A DNA stretch of 8,501 nt from Mailhella sp. (GTDB lineage: Bacteria > Desulfobacterota > Desulfovibrionia > Desulfovibrionales > Desulfovibrionaceae). The notes under the pieces are model-generated. The model made no database searches, was not told the origin of the DNA, and worked only from the letters and a program-made list of their open reading frames with translations. Position numbers and translations under genes: made by a program. Below, piece by piece: positions 1 to 5,000 of the stretch. Position 1 is the first letter of the stretch. Each line of letters starts with the position of its first letter. The DNA is taken from assembly GCA_017940105.1 (NCBI GenBank), contig JAGAZG010000029.1:1-8501 (forward strand). Direction: 5' to 3'.

Positions 1-151
1 AGTCCTGATCCCAGTGGTCGAACTTTTTGGCAAGGTCGCGCACCGCGTCTTCGCCGCGTTCGCGGATGTCTTTTAGCACTTCTTCCACGACCTTGCGGGC
101 CGCGTTCGCATGCTGCTCCGCTGAGTTGCTTGCCTTCTTCAGATATTCCAT
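1..151 (-). CDS. Histidinol dehydrogenase-family protein, probably a sulfopropanediol 3-dehydrogenase-like paralogue (partial, N-terminus only)
   Basis: Only the first 50 codons are in the window; the gene runs off the left edge. The protein starts MEYLKKASNSAEQ and continues with an amphipathic helix containing VVEEVLKDIRERGEDAVRDL and then KKFDHWDQD. This matches the N-terminal helical segment of the HisD superfamily. From memory, the MxYLKKA opening is typical of the HisD paralogues that oxidise 2,3-dihydroxypropane-1-sulfonate (HpsN/DhpA type) rather than of true histidinol dehydrogenases; this is family knowledge, not something the fragment proves. Such enzymes are cytoplasmic, NAD-dependent and feed sulfolactate pathways, which would suit a sulfonate-respiring bacterium. 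The start at 151 is chosen because a strong GAGGAGGAA ribosome site lies 6 bases upstream. An in-frame ATG at 178 would add 9 residues but would place that site inside the coding sequence. No catalytic residues are visible, so the substrate is uncertain. Confidence 0.65.
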   Translation of the reverse strand, partial: MEYLKKASNSAEQHANAARKVVEEVLKDIRERGEDAVRDLAKKFDHWDQD

Positions 152-157
152 TTGATG

Positions 158-166
158 TTCCTCCTC
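158..166 (-). promoter_or_regulatory. Ribosome binding site of the HisD-like gene
   Basis: GAGGAGGAA on the minus strand, 6 bases before the ATG at 151. It fixes the start at 151 rather than at the in-frame ATG at 178. Confidence 0.8.
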
Positions 167-200
167 AAAAACCGTCATTGTCTGCCTTCGAAAGAGCCTC

Positions 201-220
201 ATGCAACGATCTGGCCGCCA
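201..220 (-). promoter_or_regulatory. Possible sigma-54 (RpoN) promoter for the HisD-like gene
   Basis: Read on the minus strand, a GG pair (216-215) is followed after exactly 10 bases by GC (204-203) inside TTGCAT. This gives GGCCAG-ATCG-TTGCAT against the consensus TGGCACG-N4-TTGCA. The -12 half is perfect. The -24 half keeps GGC and the final G but lacks the leading T and the AC. The predicted start would fall near 191, leaving about 40 bases of leader before the ATG at 151. Dyads further upstream (384-526) lie at distances where enhancer-binding activators usually sit. A chance match is possible, and no clear sigma-70 promoter was seen for this gene. Confidence 0.4.
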
Positions 221-385
221 GGGATAAAGCCGACCGGCTGGGCCGGGTGCGAAAACAAATTAATGAGGTTATGTTTTAAATGCTGACATGTTTATTGCAT
301 AAACCATGCCAAATTTTTTAATATTTTGAACATATTGAATATTTTTACTCAAAACATTTAGAATCCACAATAGAAATTCTTTTTT

Positions 386-400
386 TGTTGCAAAAAAACA
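386..400. repeat. Copy 1 of an exact 15-base direct repeat, inside a dyad
   Basis: TGTTGCAAAAAAACA occurs here and again, identically, at 478-492, 92 bases away. This copy lies within a perfect 7-base inverted repeat, TTTGTTG-N8-CAACAAA, at 384-405. It is a candidate regulator binding site. Confidence 0.6.
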
Positions 401-422
401 ACAAACGCCTTTTATTGAATTT

Positions 423-436
423 TTGAAAATTTTCAA
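423..436. repeat. 14-base perfect palindrome
   Basis: TTGAAAATTTTCAA is perfectly self-complementary and lies between the two copies of the 15-base repeat. It could be a regulator site or simply a by-product of AT-rich sequence. Confidence 0.4.
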
Positions 437-477
437 CCTGGGCAAAAAATCCACTCAGAAAAATTTTTGTCACGTTA

Positions 478-492
478 TGTTGCAAAAAAACA
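478..492. repeat. Copy 2 of the exact 15-base direct repeat
   Basis: Identical to 386-400. The flanks differ, but this copy is also a partial dyad: ATGTT-N7-AACAT at 477-493. The shared core with different flanks suggests a repeated protein site rather than a recent duplication. Confidence 0.6.
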
Positions 493-511
493 TCACTTTC
501 CATTTCGCACT

Positions 512-526
512 TGTCAATGAGTGACA
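512..526. promoter_or_regulatory. TGTCA-N5-TGACA dyad, candidate operator
   Basis: A perfect 5-base inverted repeat with a 5-base spacer (ATGAG). It lies about 22 bases upstream of the TTGACA hexamer proposed for the macrodomain gene, roughly where an activator would bind. The size suits a dimeric helix-turn-helix regulator. The regulator itself is not in the window. Confidence 0.4.
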
Positions 527-548
527 GGCGTTATCATAGGCATCATGT

Positions 549-575
549 TTGACATCATTTCCGTGGAAGAATAAT
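549..575 (+). promoter_or_regulatory. Possible sigma-70 promoter for the macrodomain gene
   Basis: A consensus TTGACA (549-554) is followed 15 bases later by AATAAT (570-575), five of six matches to TATAAT. The spacing is two bases shorter than ideal. At the usual 17-base spacing the hexamer is only TAATCA. The predicted start is near 582. If so, the small ORF starting at 577 would lose its own start codon from this transcript, so the two interpretations conflict. Confidence 0.35.
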
Positions 576-576
576 C

Positions 577-684
577 ATGTCCTCAGATCGAGCAAAAGCC
601 ATCTGGCATCTAAGGGTAATGCGCCGCATGCGAAAAGAAGCGGCTGATTCACGAGGTTTTCCATGCAGGCAGGCAATACATTAA
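577..684 (+). CDS. Possible 35-residue basic small ORF overlapping the start of the macrodomain gene
   Basis: ATG at 577 opens a 35-codon frame ending at TAA 682-684. It is preceded by GGAAGA (565-570) at 6 bases, which could serve as a ribosome site. The product starts MSSDRAKAIWHLRVMRRMRK and is rich in Arg and Lys; I do not recognise it. Its last 22 bases overlap the macrodomain gene in another frame, so it could act as a translated leader that opens the ATG at 663. It is just as likely a chance ORF in leader sequence. Confidence 0.22.
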   Translation: MSSDRAKAIWHLRVMRRMRKEAADSRGFPCRQAIH

Positions 685-1217
685 TAAGCACCATGCTTGG
701 TGACATAACAAAAATAACCAGGGCAGAAGCCATTGTAAACGCGGCCAATAATTCGCTTCTTGGCGGCGGTGGCGTTGACGGAGCCATACACCGGGCTGCC
801 GGCAAAGAGCTGCTGGCAGAATGCCGAACTTTGCACGGATGCGCCACTGGAGAGGCCAAAATTACCGGGGCATACAAGCTGCCGTGCGCCTATGTCATTC
901 ATACTGTCGGGCCTGTCTGGCATGGAGGAAACCGCAATGAACCTGCCCTGCTAGCCAGTTGCTACAGAAACTCCCTTCTGCTTGCCCAAGAAAAGGGCAT
1001 CCGTACAATAGCGTTTCCTTCAATTTCAACGGGCGTGTATTCCTATCCTGCCGAACTTGCCTCGGTCGTGGCTGTTAAAACTGTGGTGCAGTTTGTCAGC
1101 ACTTTTCCAGCCTCTTTTGACGAAGTGATGTGGGTGCTTTTTAACGAAAAAACAAAGCAGCACTATGACCATGCTCTGGCAAACGCATGCGGCGATGCCA
1201 GAACAGGCTCAATTTAA
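663..1217 (+). CDS. ymdB: Macrodomain protein, YmdB-type O-acetyl-ADP-ribose deacetylase
   Basis: This 184-residue protein is a single cytoplasmic macrodomain, about the usual length for the family. It opens with the β1 segment and GDIT (13-16). IVNAANNSLLGGGGVDGAIH (24-43) carries the ADP-ribose-binding Asn29 and Asp39, which align with Asn25 and Asp35 of E. coli YmdB. HTVGPVWHGG spans 80-89, and the phosphate-binding loop ISTGVYSY (121-128) includes Tyr126. All residues named for YmdB catalysis are present, so it should be active. Known members remove acetyl from O-acetyl-ADP-ribose, can reverse mono-ADP-ribosylation, and in E. coli YmdB also restrains RNase III. The ATG at 663 has GAGG 6 bases upstream, and an in-frame stop at 645-647 rules out a longer start. 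It stands alone: no sirtuin, ADP-ribosyltransferase or toxin gene is adjacent, so its substrate cannot be read from context. Confidence 0.93.
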   Translation: MQAGNTLISTMLGDITKITRAEAIVNAANNSLLGGGGVDGAIHRAAGKELLAECRTLHGCATGEAKITGAYKLPCAYVIHTVGPVWHGGNRNEPALLASCYRNSLLLAQEKGIRTIAFPSISTGVYSYPAELASVVAVKTVVQFVSTFPASFDEVMWVLFNEKTKQHYDHALANACGDARTGSI

Positions 1218-1218
1218 T

Positions 1219-1242
1219 TGAGGGCAGGCACAGCCGCCCTCA
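1219..1242. terminator. Hairpin between convergent genes, probable transcription terminator
   Basis: TGAGGGC (1219-1225) pairs with GCCCTCA (1236-1242). An inner GGC/GCC extends the stem around an ACA loop, with one bulged A. It starts two bases after the macrodomain stop codon and lies 26 bases from the stop of the convergent SnoaL-like gene. The plus side lacks a T-run, and the minus side reads into AATTAAATT. It may therefore act in both directions but is not a textbook intrinsic terminator. Confidence 0.55.
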
Positions 1243-1268
1243 TACCGTAACTATTGCTGCTTGCCCGA

Positions 1269-1664
1269 TTAAATCCTGGAATAATGGATGTGCACCAGCT
1301 TCCAAACTCCGTCCTCTTTCTGAGCAATTTGCGTTTCCAGTCCGCGATTGTGCAGCTCTTCCCCGCCGAGCGTGACGGCATCAAAGCACCATTTAAACTC
1401 TATCCAGGCCATATTGCCGCACAAATGAATTTTCAGATCTTCCTTTTTGAGTTCACGCTTAGCAAATTTTTTTGCAAAAATCCCTAAGATGAAGTCATCC
1501 CTGATTGCTTTGTATGTTTTAAACTGTCCTGCCGGAGCTACAAACGACACATGTTCGTCATGAGACCATATTTCATTGACGATTTCCGGATCGCAGGAGT
1601 TTACGCTTTCGACATACCGGCGGACTAATTCTTCAACGGCAGATTGATCATCTTTCACGGTCAT
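1269..1664 (-). CDS. SnoaL/NTF2-like (ketosteroid isomerase-fold) protein of unknown substrate
   Basis: A 131-residue protein, typical in length for a one-domain NTF2-like fold. It starts MTVKDDQSAVEELVRRYVES, the N-terminal helix pair of the family. Then come a conserved-looking DPEIVNEIWSHDEHVSFVAP segment, a helix, and β-strands (LKIHLCGNMAWIEFKWCFDA; LETQIAQKEDGVWKLVHIHYS) ending HYSRI. This order and the Gly-Val-Trp-Lys-Leu-Val-His-xHxS ending match SnoaL_3/DUF4440-type proteins. No signal peptide or membrane segment is seen. The start at 1664 has GGGAG just upstream; a longer frame to 1796 would overlap the neighbouring flavin reductase by 95 bases and is rejected. It is the last gene of the minus-strand block. 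Hand counts of three 60-base stretches inside it gave 35-45% GC, against about 63-65% in one stretch each of recA and alaS. Function cannot be assigned. Confidence 0.85.
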   Translation of the reverse strand: MTVKDDQSAVEELVRRYVESVNSCDPEIVNEIWSHDEHVSFVAPAGQFKTYKAIRDDFILGIFAKKFAKRELKKEDLKIHLCGNMAWIEFKWCFDAVTLGGEELHNRGLETQIAQKEDGVWKLVHIHYSRI

Positions 1665-1701
1665 TTTTCTCCCTGGACTTTTGCCAAGCATAAAACCTGG
1701 A

Positions 1702-2217
1702 TCATTTTTGCCGTTCCATCGCAATAATTTCACCGATGAACATATAGTGCGGCTCAATGCCGTCAGGTCCGCTGTAGAAAGTTGCGACAACGTCATCGGG
1801 AATGCGTTCTTTCTTCAATTGCTCACAGTAAATCTTTTTGCAAACCAGAGTCATGGTGGCCTGATCGTAGCCTACGCCGCCACACACAGCTTTGGGAGTG
1901 AGTCCGGTCAGCGCAAGCTTATCGCCATCCCTACCGGACTTGCTTCCCAATATTCCAAGGTCTTTCCTGAATTTTTCCGGAAACCAGCAGACGGTAAACA
2001 GTTCATGCCGCTGCATGAAAGAAAAAGTATGCCGAACAGGTTTGACGAAGACAGTTACAATGTTTTTGGCCTTGCCGGGCATGCCCCATAAAGATCCCAA
2101 CTGCCCCCAGCTGATGGTCATGGCGTTGCTGTCGTTCATGGTTCCGGCAGTCAGCAGAGCCCAGTCATGGTCAAAAAGGCGAAAAATATCCGTATTCATT
2201 GTTTTAATGTCTTCCAT
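1702..2217 (-). CDS. Flavin reductase-family protein (FMN-binding split barrel, flavoredoxin-like)
   Basis: This 171-residue cytoplasmic protein has the family signature NAMTISWGQLGSLWG (31-45), which forms the FMN-binding strand and loop. It is followed by VFVKPVRHTFSFM (56-68), a hydrophobic strand with Cys77, and SGRDGDK (94-100). It ends HYMFIGEI, the usual last strand. Relatives bind FMN and pass electrons from NAD(P)H or ferredoxin; in Desulfovibrio, flavoredoxin takes part in thiosulfate reduction. The specific acceptor here is unknown. The ATG at 2217 is preceded by AAGGAG at 6-7 bases, better than the alternative Met7. The gene lies 37 bases before the SnoaL-like gene and 68 bases after ilvA. 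The 68-base gap has a plausible promoter and dyad, so this pair is probably a separately controlled two-gene unit. Confidence 0.88.
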   Translation of the reverse strand: MEDIKTMNTDIFRLFDHDWALLTAGTMNDSNAMTISWGQLGSLWGMPGKAKNIVTVFVKPVRHTFSFMQRHELFTVCWFPEKFRKDLGILGSKSGRDGDKLALTGLTPKAVCGGVGYDQATMTLVCKKIYCEQLKKERIPDDVVATFYSGPDGIEPHYMFIGEIIAMERQK

Positions 2218-2241
2218 ATCAGACTCCTTATCCCTACTTTA

Positions 2242-2247
2242 ATTATC
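2242..2247 (-). promoter_or_regulatory. Possible -10 element for the flavin reductase/SnoaL unit
   Basis: GATAAT on the minus strand, five of six matches to TATAAT, about 25 bases before the ATG at 2217. The region 17 bases upstream (around GGGTGA) is a poor -35, so an activator may be needed or the pair may be read through from ilvA. Confidence 0.35.
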
Positions 2248-2260
2248 GTACATACTGTAC
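2248..2260. promoter_or_regulatory. GTAC-N5-GTAC dyad next to the -10, candidate operator
   Basis: GTAC (2248-2251) and GTAC (2257-2260) form an inverted repeat around ATACT. It lies immediately upstream of the proposed -10, in the promoter spacer, where repressors or MerR/HxlR-type regulators commonly bind. The regulator is not in the window. Confidence 0.4.
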
Positions 2261-2285
2261 AGCTTCACCCTTTGCACGTCACTCA

Positions 2286-3827
2286 TTAACCCATTGGAGC
2301 AAGAAATTTTTTGCAGGCTTCGTTATCAGTTTCATCCCACCAGGCATAGCCGACCTTATCAAGGTTGGCATGAAATTCTTCATATTCTTCTGGCGAGACT
2401 TCAAATCCGCAGGCAACGCGCCCGTACTCCGCTCCATGATTGCGGTAATGGAACATGGTTACATTATACCGTGTCCCCAGCGTTTCAAGGAACTGCAAAA
2501 GGGCGCCTGTTCTCTCAGGGAACTGAAAGCTAAGGATGCGTTCGTTCTTTATTGATGCCGGGGCCTTGCCCCCAATCATGTAGCGAACATGGCTCTTGGC
2601 AAAGGTATTGCGCGTCATGTCCGTAACAGCGTATCCGTCAGCACGCAGATCAGCGATGATTTTTTCAAGCTCCTTCAATCCTTCGCTCAGCCTCAGCGAT
2701 GCGAATATTTCTGCGTTATGAGGATCGCTGACACGGTAGTTGAATTCTGTGACCATGCGATTGCCAAGCTTTTTGCACAGTTCCAGAAAAGCCCCCTTGC
2801 GTTCCGGAATGACAACAGAAATAATGCCCTCCCTCTGCTCACCAACTTCGCAGCGTTCAGAAACAAACCGCAGCGTATGGAAATTCATGTTCGCCCCGGA
2901 AAGAATGGCGGCCATGCGCCCTCCGCTCAGGCCATGCTCCGAAGCGTATTTTTTCAATCCGGCGAGAGAAAGGGCGCCCGATGGTTCGGCAATGGCCCTT
3001 GTATCATCAAAAATATCCTTGAGGGCTGCGCAAATCTCATCATTGCTGCAGGTTATGACTTCATCGACGGTATCACGCAACACGCGGAACGTTTCGTTGC
3101 CGATGCGCTTCACGGCCACGCCGTCCGCAAAAAGGGAGACCCTGTCCAAATCCACGGGTTCGCCCGCTTCCCAGGCAGCTTTAAGGCAGGCGGAACCTTT
3201 CGACTCAACGCCGATAACCTTGACCTGGGGCAATATCTGCTTGATGTATACGGCCACGCCAGCGGCCAGCCCTCCGCCGCCTACCTGGACGAACACATGG
3301 GTGATGCGGCTGTCCTGCTCGAGAAGCTCACGTGCGATGGTACCCTGCCCCGCGATAACGTCAGGATCGTCATACGGAGGTATGAGCGTCAGTCCCTGTT
3401 CGCGTGCAAGGCGCATGGACTCTGCATAGGCTTCGTCAAAGCTGCTGCCAAACAGCACGACATTGCCGCCAAAGCGGCGCACAGCGTCAACCTTTATGTC
3501 AGGAGTCGTCCTGGGCATGACAATGGTGGCTTTCACGCCAAGCCTGCTGCCGGAAAGGGCACAGCCCTGGGCGTGATTGCCTGCGGATGCGGCAATGACG
3601 CCCCTTGCCTTGGCTTCGTCTGGGAGCTGTGCGATCTTGTTGTATGCGCCGCGCAGCTTGAACGAATGCACAGGCTGAAGATCTTCGCGCTTGAGCAGGA
3701 CCTTGCAGCCGATGCGCTCGGAAAGCTTTTCCATATATTCAAGCGGGGTGACACGAGCAACGTCGTATACCGGAGAAAGAAGAATTTTACGCAGATATTC
3801 TGAAGAAGTAGGATGCTGTTCAGACAC
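2286..3827 (-). CDS. ilvA: Threonine ammonia-lyase, biosynthetic (threonine dehydratase)
   Basis: The product converts L-threonine to 2-oxobutanoate and ammonia, the first step of isoleucine synthesis, in the cytoplasm. The protein is 513 residues (E. coli IlvA 514) and can be aligned by eye almost end to end with it. The N-terminal PLP domain carries HSFKLRGA with the Schiff-base Lys57. It also has SAGNHAQG (81-88), the phosphate-binding GGGGLAAG (183-190), AEPSGALSLAG (280-290) and SGAN (310-313). Two ACT-like regulatory domains follow, around 335-405 (ending HVRYMIGG at 413-420) and 430-500. This is the long form, which in E. coli is inhibited by isoleucine and relieved by valine. The GTG at 3827 is chosen because GGAGG lies 6 bases upstream and MSEQ gives the family's normal length; extension to 3929 would run into the upstream gene. 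It lies 38 bases after the PP-loop gene and probably shares its promoter. No leader-peptide attenuator is visible. Confidence 0.97.
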   Translation of the reverse strand: MSEQHPTSSEYLRKILLSPVYDVARVTPLEYMEKLSERIGCKVLLKREDLQPVHSFKLRGAYNKIAQLPDEAKARGVIAASAGNHAQGCALSGSRLGVKATIVMPRTTPDIKVDAVRRFGGNVVLFGSSFDEAYAESMRLAREQGLTLIPPYDDPDVIAGQGTIARELLEQDSRITHVFVQVGGGGLAAGVAVYIKQILPQVKVIGVESKGSACLKAAWEAGEPVDLDRVSLFADGVAVKRIGNETFRVLRDTVDEVITCSNDEICAALKDIFDDTRAIAEPSGALSLAGLKKYASEHGLSGGRMAAILSGANMNFHTLRFVSERCEVGEQREGIISVVIPERKGAFLELCKKLGNRMVTEFNYRVSDPHNAEIFASLRLSEGLKELEKIIADLRADGYAVTDMTRNTFAKSHVRYMIGGKAPASIKNERILSFQFPERTGALLQFLETLGTRYNVTMFHYRNHGAEYGRVACGFEVSPEEYEEFHANLDKVGYAWWDETDNEACKKFLAPMG

Positions 3828-3833
3828 GGTGAG

Positions 3834-3838
3834 CCTCC
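3834..3838 (-). promoter_or_regulatory. Ribosome binding site of ilvA, deciding the GTG start
   Basis: GGAGG on the minus strand with a 6-base gap to GTG at 3827. No ATG is better placed. Confidence 0.8.
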
Positions 3839-3865
3839 GGCTTATTGTCTGCTTAAGGGTGAACG

Positions 3866-4927
3866 CTAATCGCCGCTGACATGCCCCGGCTTGCGCAGGG
3901 CGTAAAGCTCGTCCCGGGCGGATTCCCACGACGGTTCTTTAAACAGGCTTTCCCGCAGCGGGGCTACTTCAAGCTGAGAAGACTGTCCATTAGACGTGAT
4001 ATTAACGGCAATGCTCCGGCCTTCTTCCGCCGCGCGGCATGCCTTGGGAGAGTAAGAAGCCATGAGCGAAGCCGCCATCCTGACGGCTTCGGCATCCCAC
4101 GTTCTGCCACCCCTGCCTACGGCAAGCGGACCTGGAAAGCCAGAAACCTTGAACAGCAGGTCTTCATTGCGAAGAATTCCGGCATACGCCTCGTTATCCT
4201 GCTGGTGCCGGCCTATACTGAGCCAGCACTGCCCCAGCCAGAACTGCCGCCCGATGTCTGCAAGGCGGAAATCATCGGCCACAGGCGAAGAAACGTGACG
4301 CAGAACGGGCCAGAACCGCCGTGTATTTTCTTTTTCTGTAAGCTTGCAGCCCCCGCCCGGCGTAGGTATTTCCTGCACGCCGTATTTTTGCGCCAGGGCA
4401 AGCTGATCTTTGCGGCCCCGGCCATTAAAGCCAAGCAGGCGGGATCGGTCAACCAGACCGGAAAGCTCGGCCTGAGTAGGCTCGAGATGCTGCGCGCACA
4501 AGGGTCGAAGCAGCAGGCCGCGAACGCCGGCGTCACGCAGGATAATGTTCAGGGTATCCCTCCGCTGCGACATGGGTCTTTGCCCCAGAACTTCACCGGA
4601 AGCAATAAACGATGCCCCATATTCCGCAAGCAGCCCGCGCGTGCGCTTCATCATCAATATCTTGCAATCCACGCAGGGATTCATGGCGCTGCCAAAGCCG
4701 TGCGCCGGTCCCTGGCGCAGCATGTCCACATAGGCATCGCCAACGTCTACGGCATCGATGTCAAGCCCGTAAACTTCCCTCCAGTGCTGCACCCGACGCG
4801 GGCTGCCGAAAAACGGCGAATAAAAATGCAGGCACTTGATGGCAAGCCCCTGCTCCATAAGCAACAGGGCGGTCAAAAGACTGTCCAGACCGCCGGAAAA
4901 AAGAGCTAATCCGTCATAATGTTTCAT
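3866..4927 (-). CDS. PP-loop ATPase, ThiI/MnmA-like putative RNA thiolation enzyme with an NFACT-R-like C-terminal region
   Basis: A 353-residue cytoplasmic protein. The N-terminal half is an ATP pyrophosphatase domain with SGGLDS at 11-16, which adenylates the target. NPCVDCK (84-89) holds Cys85 and Cys88, and PTPGGGCKL (189-196) holds Cys194. These positions recall the paired catalytic cysteines of tRNA thiouridylases such as MnmA. GEVLGQRPMSQRR (111-123) is a further conserved-looking block. The C-terminal half has WLSIGRHQQDNE (235-246) and, after a short gap, DLLFKVSGFPGPLAVGRGG (256-274). These look like the GR..xxN and D-hydrophobic-H/K-V-xxx-PG-S/P motifs of NFACT-R (DUF814) RNA-binding domains. 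The order fits a sulfur-transfer enzyme acting on RNA, but substrate and sulfur donor are unknown. The ATG at 4927 has no ribosome site, and the predicted transcript starts on it. It is first in an operon with ilvA. The domain call for the first half is firm; the second half is tentative. Confidence 0.82.
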   Translation of the reverse strand: MKHYDGLALFSGGLDSLLTALLLMEQGLAIKCLHFYSPFFGSPRRVQHWREVYGLDIDAVDVGDAYVDMLRQGPAHGFGSAMNPCVDCKILMMKRTRGLLAEYGASFIASGEVLGQRPMSQRRDTLNIILRDAGVRGLLLRPLCAQHLEPTQAELSGLVDRSRLLGFNGRGRKDQLALAQKYGVQEIPTPGGGCKLTEKENTRRFWPVLRHVSSPVADDFRLADIGRQFWLGQCWLSIGRHQQDNEAYAGILRNEDLLFKVSGFPGPLAVGRGGRTWDAEAVRMAASLMASYSPKACRAAEEGRSIAVNITSNGQSSQLEVAPLRESLFKEPSWESARDELYALRKPGHVSGD

Positions 4928-4933
4928 GGCTGA

Positions 4934-4962
4934 ATACTAAATTTCAAAACCTCATCTGGCAA
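4934..4962 (-). promoter_or_regulatory. Promoter of the PP-loop/ilvA operon, predicted leaderless
   Basis: On the minus strand, TTGCCA (4962-4957) is followed after exactly 17 bases by TAGTAT (4939-4934). Seven bases beyond the -10 is position 4927, which is the A of the PP-loop gene's ATG. No ribosome site precedes that ATG. Confidence 0.6.
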
Positions 4963-4971
4963 GTGTTTCTC

Positions 4972-5000
4972 TTGCCCATGGAAAAGGCTTTTGCTAAACT
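4972..5000 (+). promoter_or_regulatory. Promoter of the recA-alaS operon
   Basis: TTGCCC (4972-4977), 17 bases, then TAAACT (4995-5000). A TG at 4992-4993 gives an extended -10. The predicted start is near 5007, leaving a 27-base leader. Its -35 lies 9 bases from the -35 of the left-going promoter, and the two hexamers together form the dyad GGCAAG-N7-CTTGCC (4958-4976). Confidence 0.65.

Larger units (their letters stand above)
152..662. other. Long divergent control region without a convincing large gene
   Basis: About 510 bases separate the left-going HisD-like gene from the right-going macrodomain gene. Positions 180-255 are GC-rich and hold the possible sigma-54 promoter. Positions 260-510 are strongly AT-rich with many A- and T-tracts, which suggests bendable, protein-bound DNA. 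This part contains several dyads (384-405, 423-436, 477-493, 512-526) and one exact 15-base direct repeat. Positions 545-660 hold a possible promoter and a 35-codon ORF ahead of the macrodomain gene. No tRNA or obvious structured RNA was seen. Confidence 0.6.

Noticed and set aside
152..178. Upstream in-frame ATG at 178 for the HisD-like gene
   Set aside because: The strong ribosome site at 158-166 would be inside the coding sequence; the start at 151 is better placed.
384..405. Rex (redox regulator) binding site
   Set aside because: TTGT and ACAA ends are present, but the gap is 12 bases rather than the 10 of the 18-base Rex sites I know, and the inner bases do not match.
269..454. 61-codon minus-strand ORF in the AT-rich region
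   Set aside because: It starts at GTG without a ribosome site, is low-complexity (Phe, Lys, Ile, Asn) from A/T runs, and overlaps the dyad cluster. Probably a chance frame.
1665..1796. 44-residue N-terminal extension of the SnoaL-like protein
   Set aside because: It would overlap the flavin reductase gene, does not resemble the family, and the ATG at 1664 has its own ribosome site.
2589..3803. 404-codon plus-strand ORF
   Set aside because: It lies fully antisense to ilvA, whose frame aligns end to end with a known family. The plus frame shows no recognisable domain.
3828..3929. 34-residue N-terminal extension of IlvA
   Set aside because: It would overlap the end of the PP-loop gene. GTG at 3827 with GGAGG gives the family's normal length.
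3881..4909. 342-codon plus-strand ORF
   Set aside because: Antisense shadow of the PP-loop gene; no motif, and very rich in Arg, Ala and Pro as expected for a shadow.
4958..4976. GGCAAG-N7-CTTGCC dyad as a LexA box
   Set aside because: The symmetry is explained by two divergent TTGCC-type -35 hexamers, so a separate operator is not needed.
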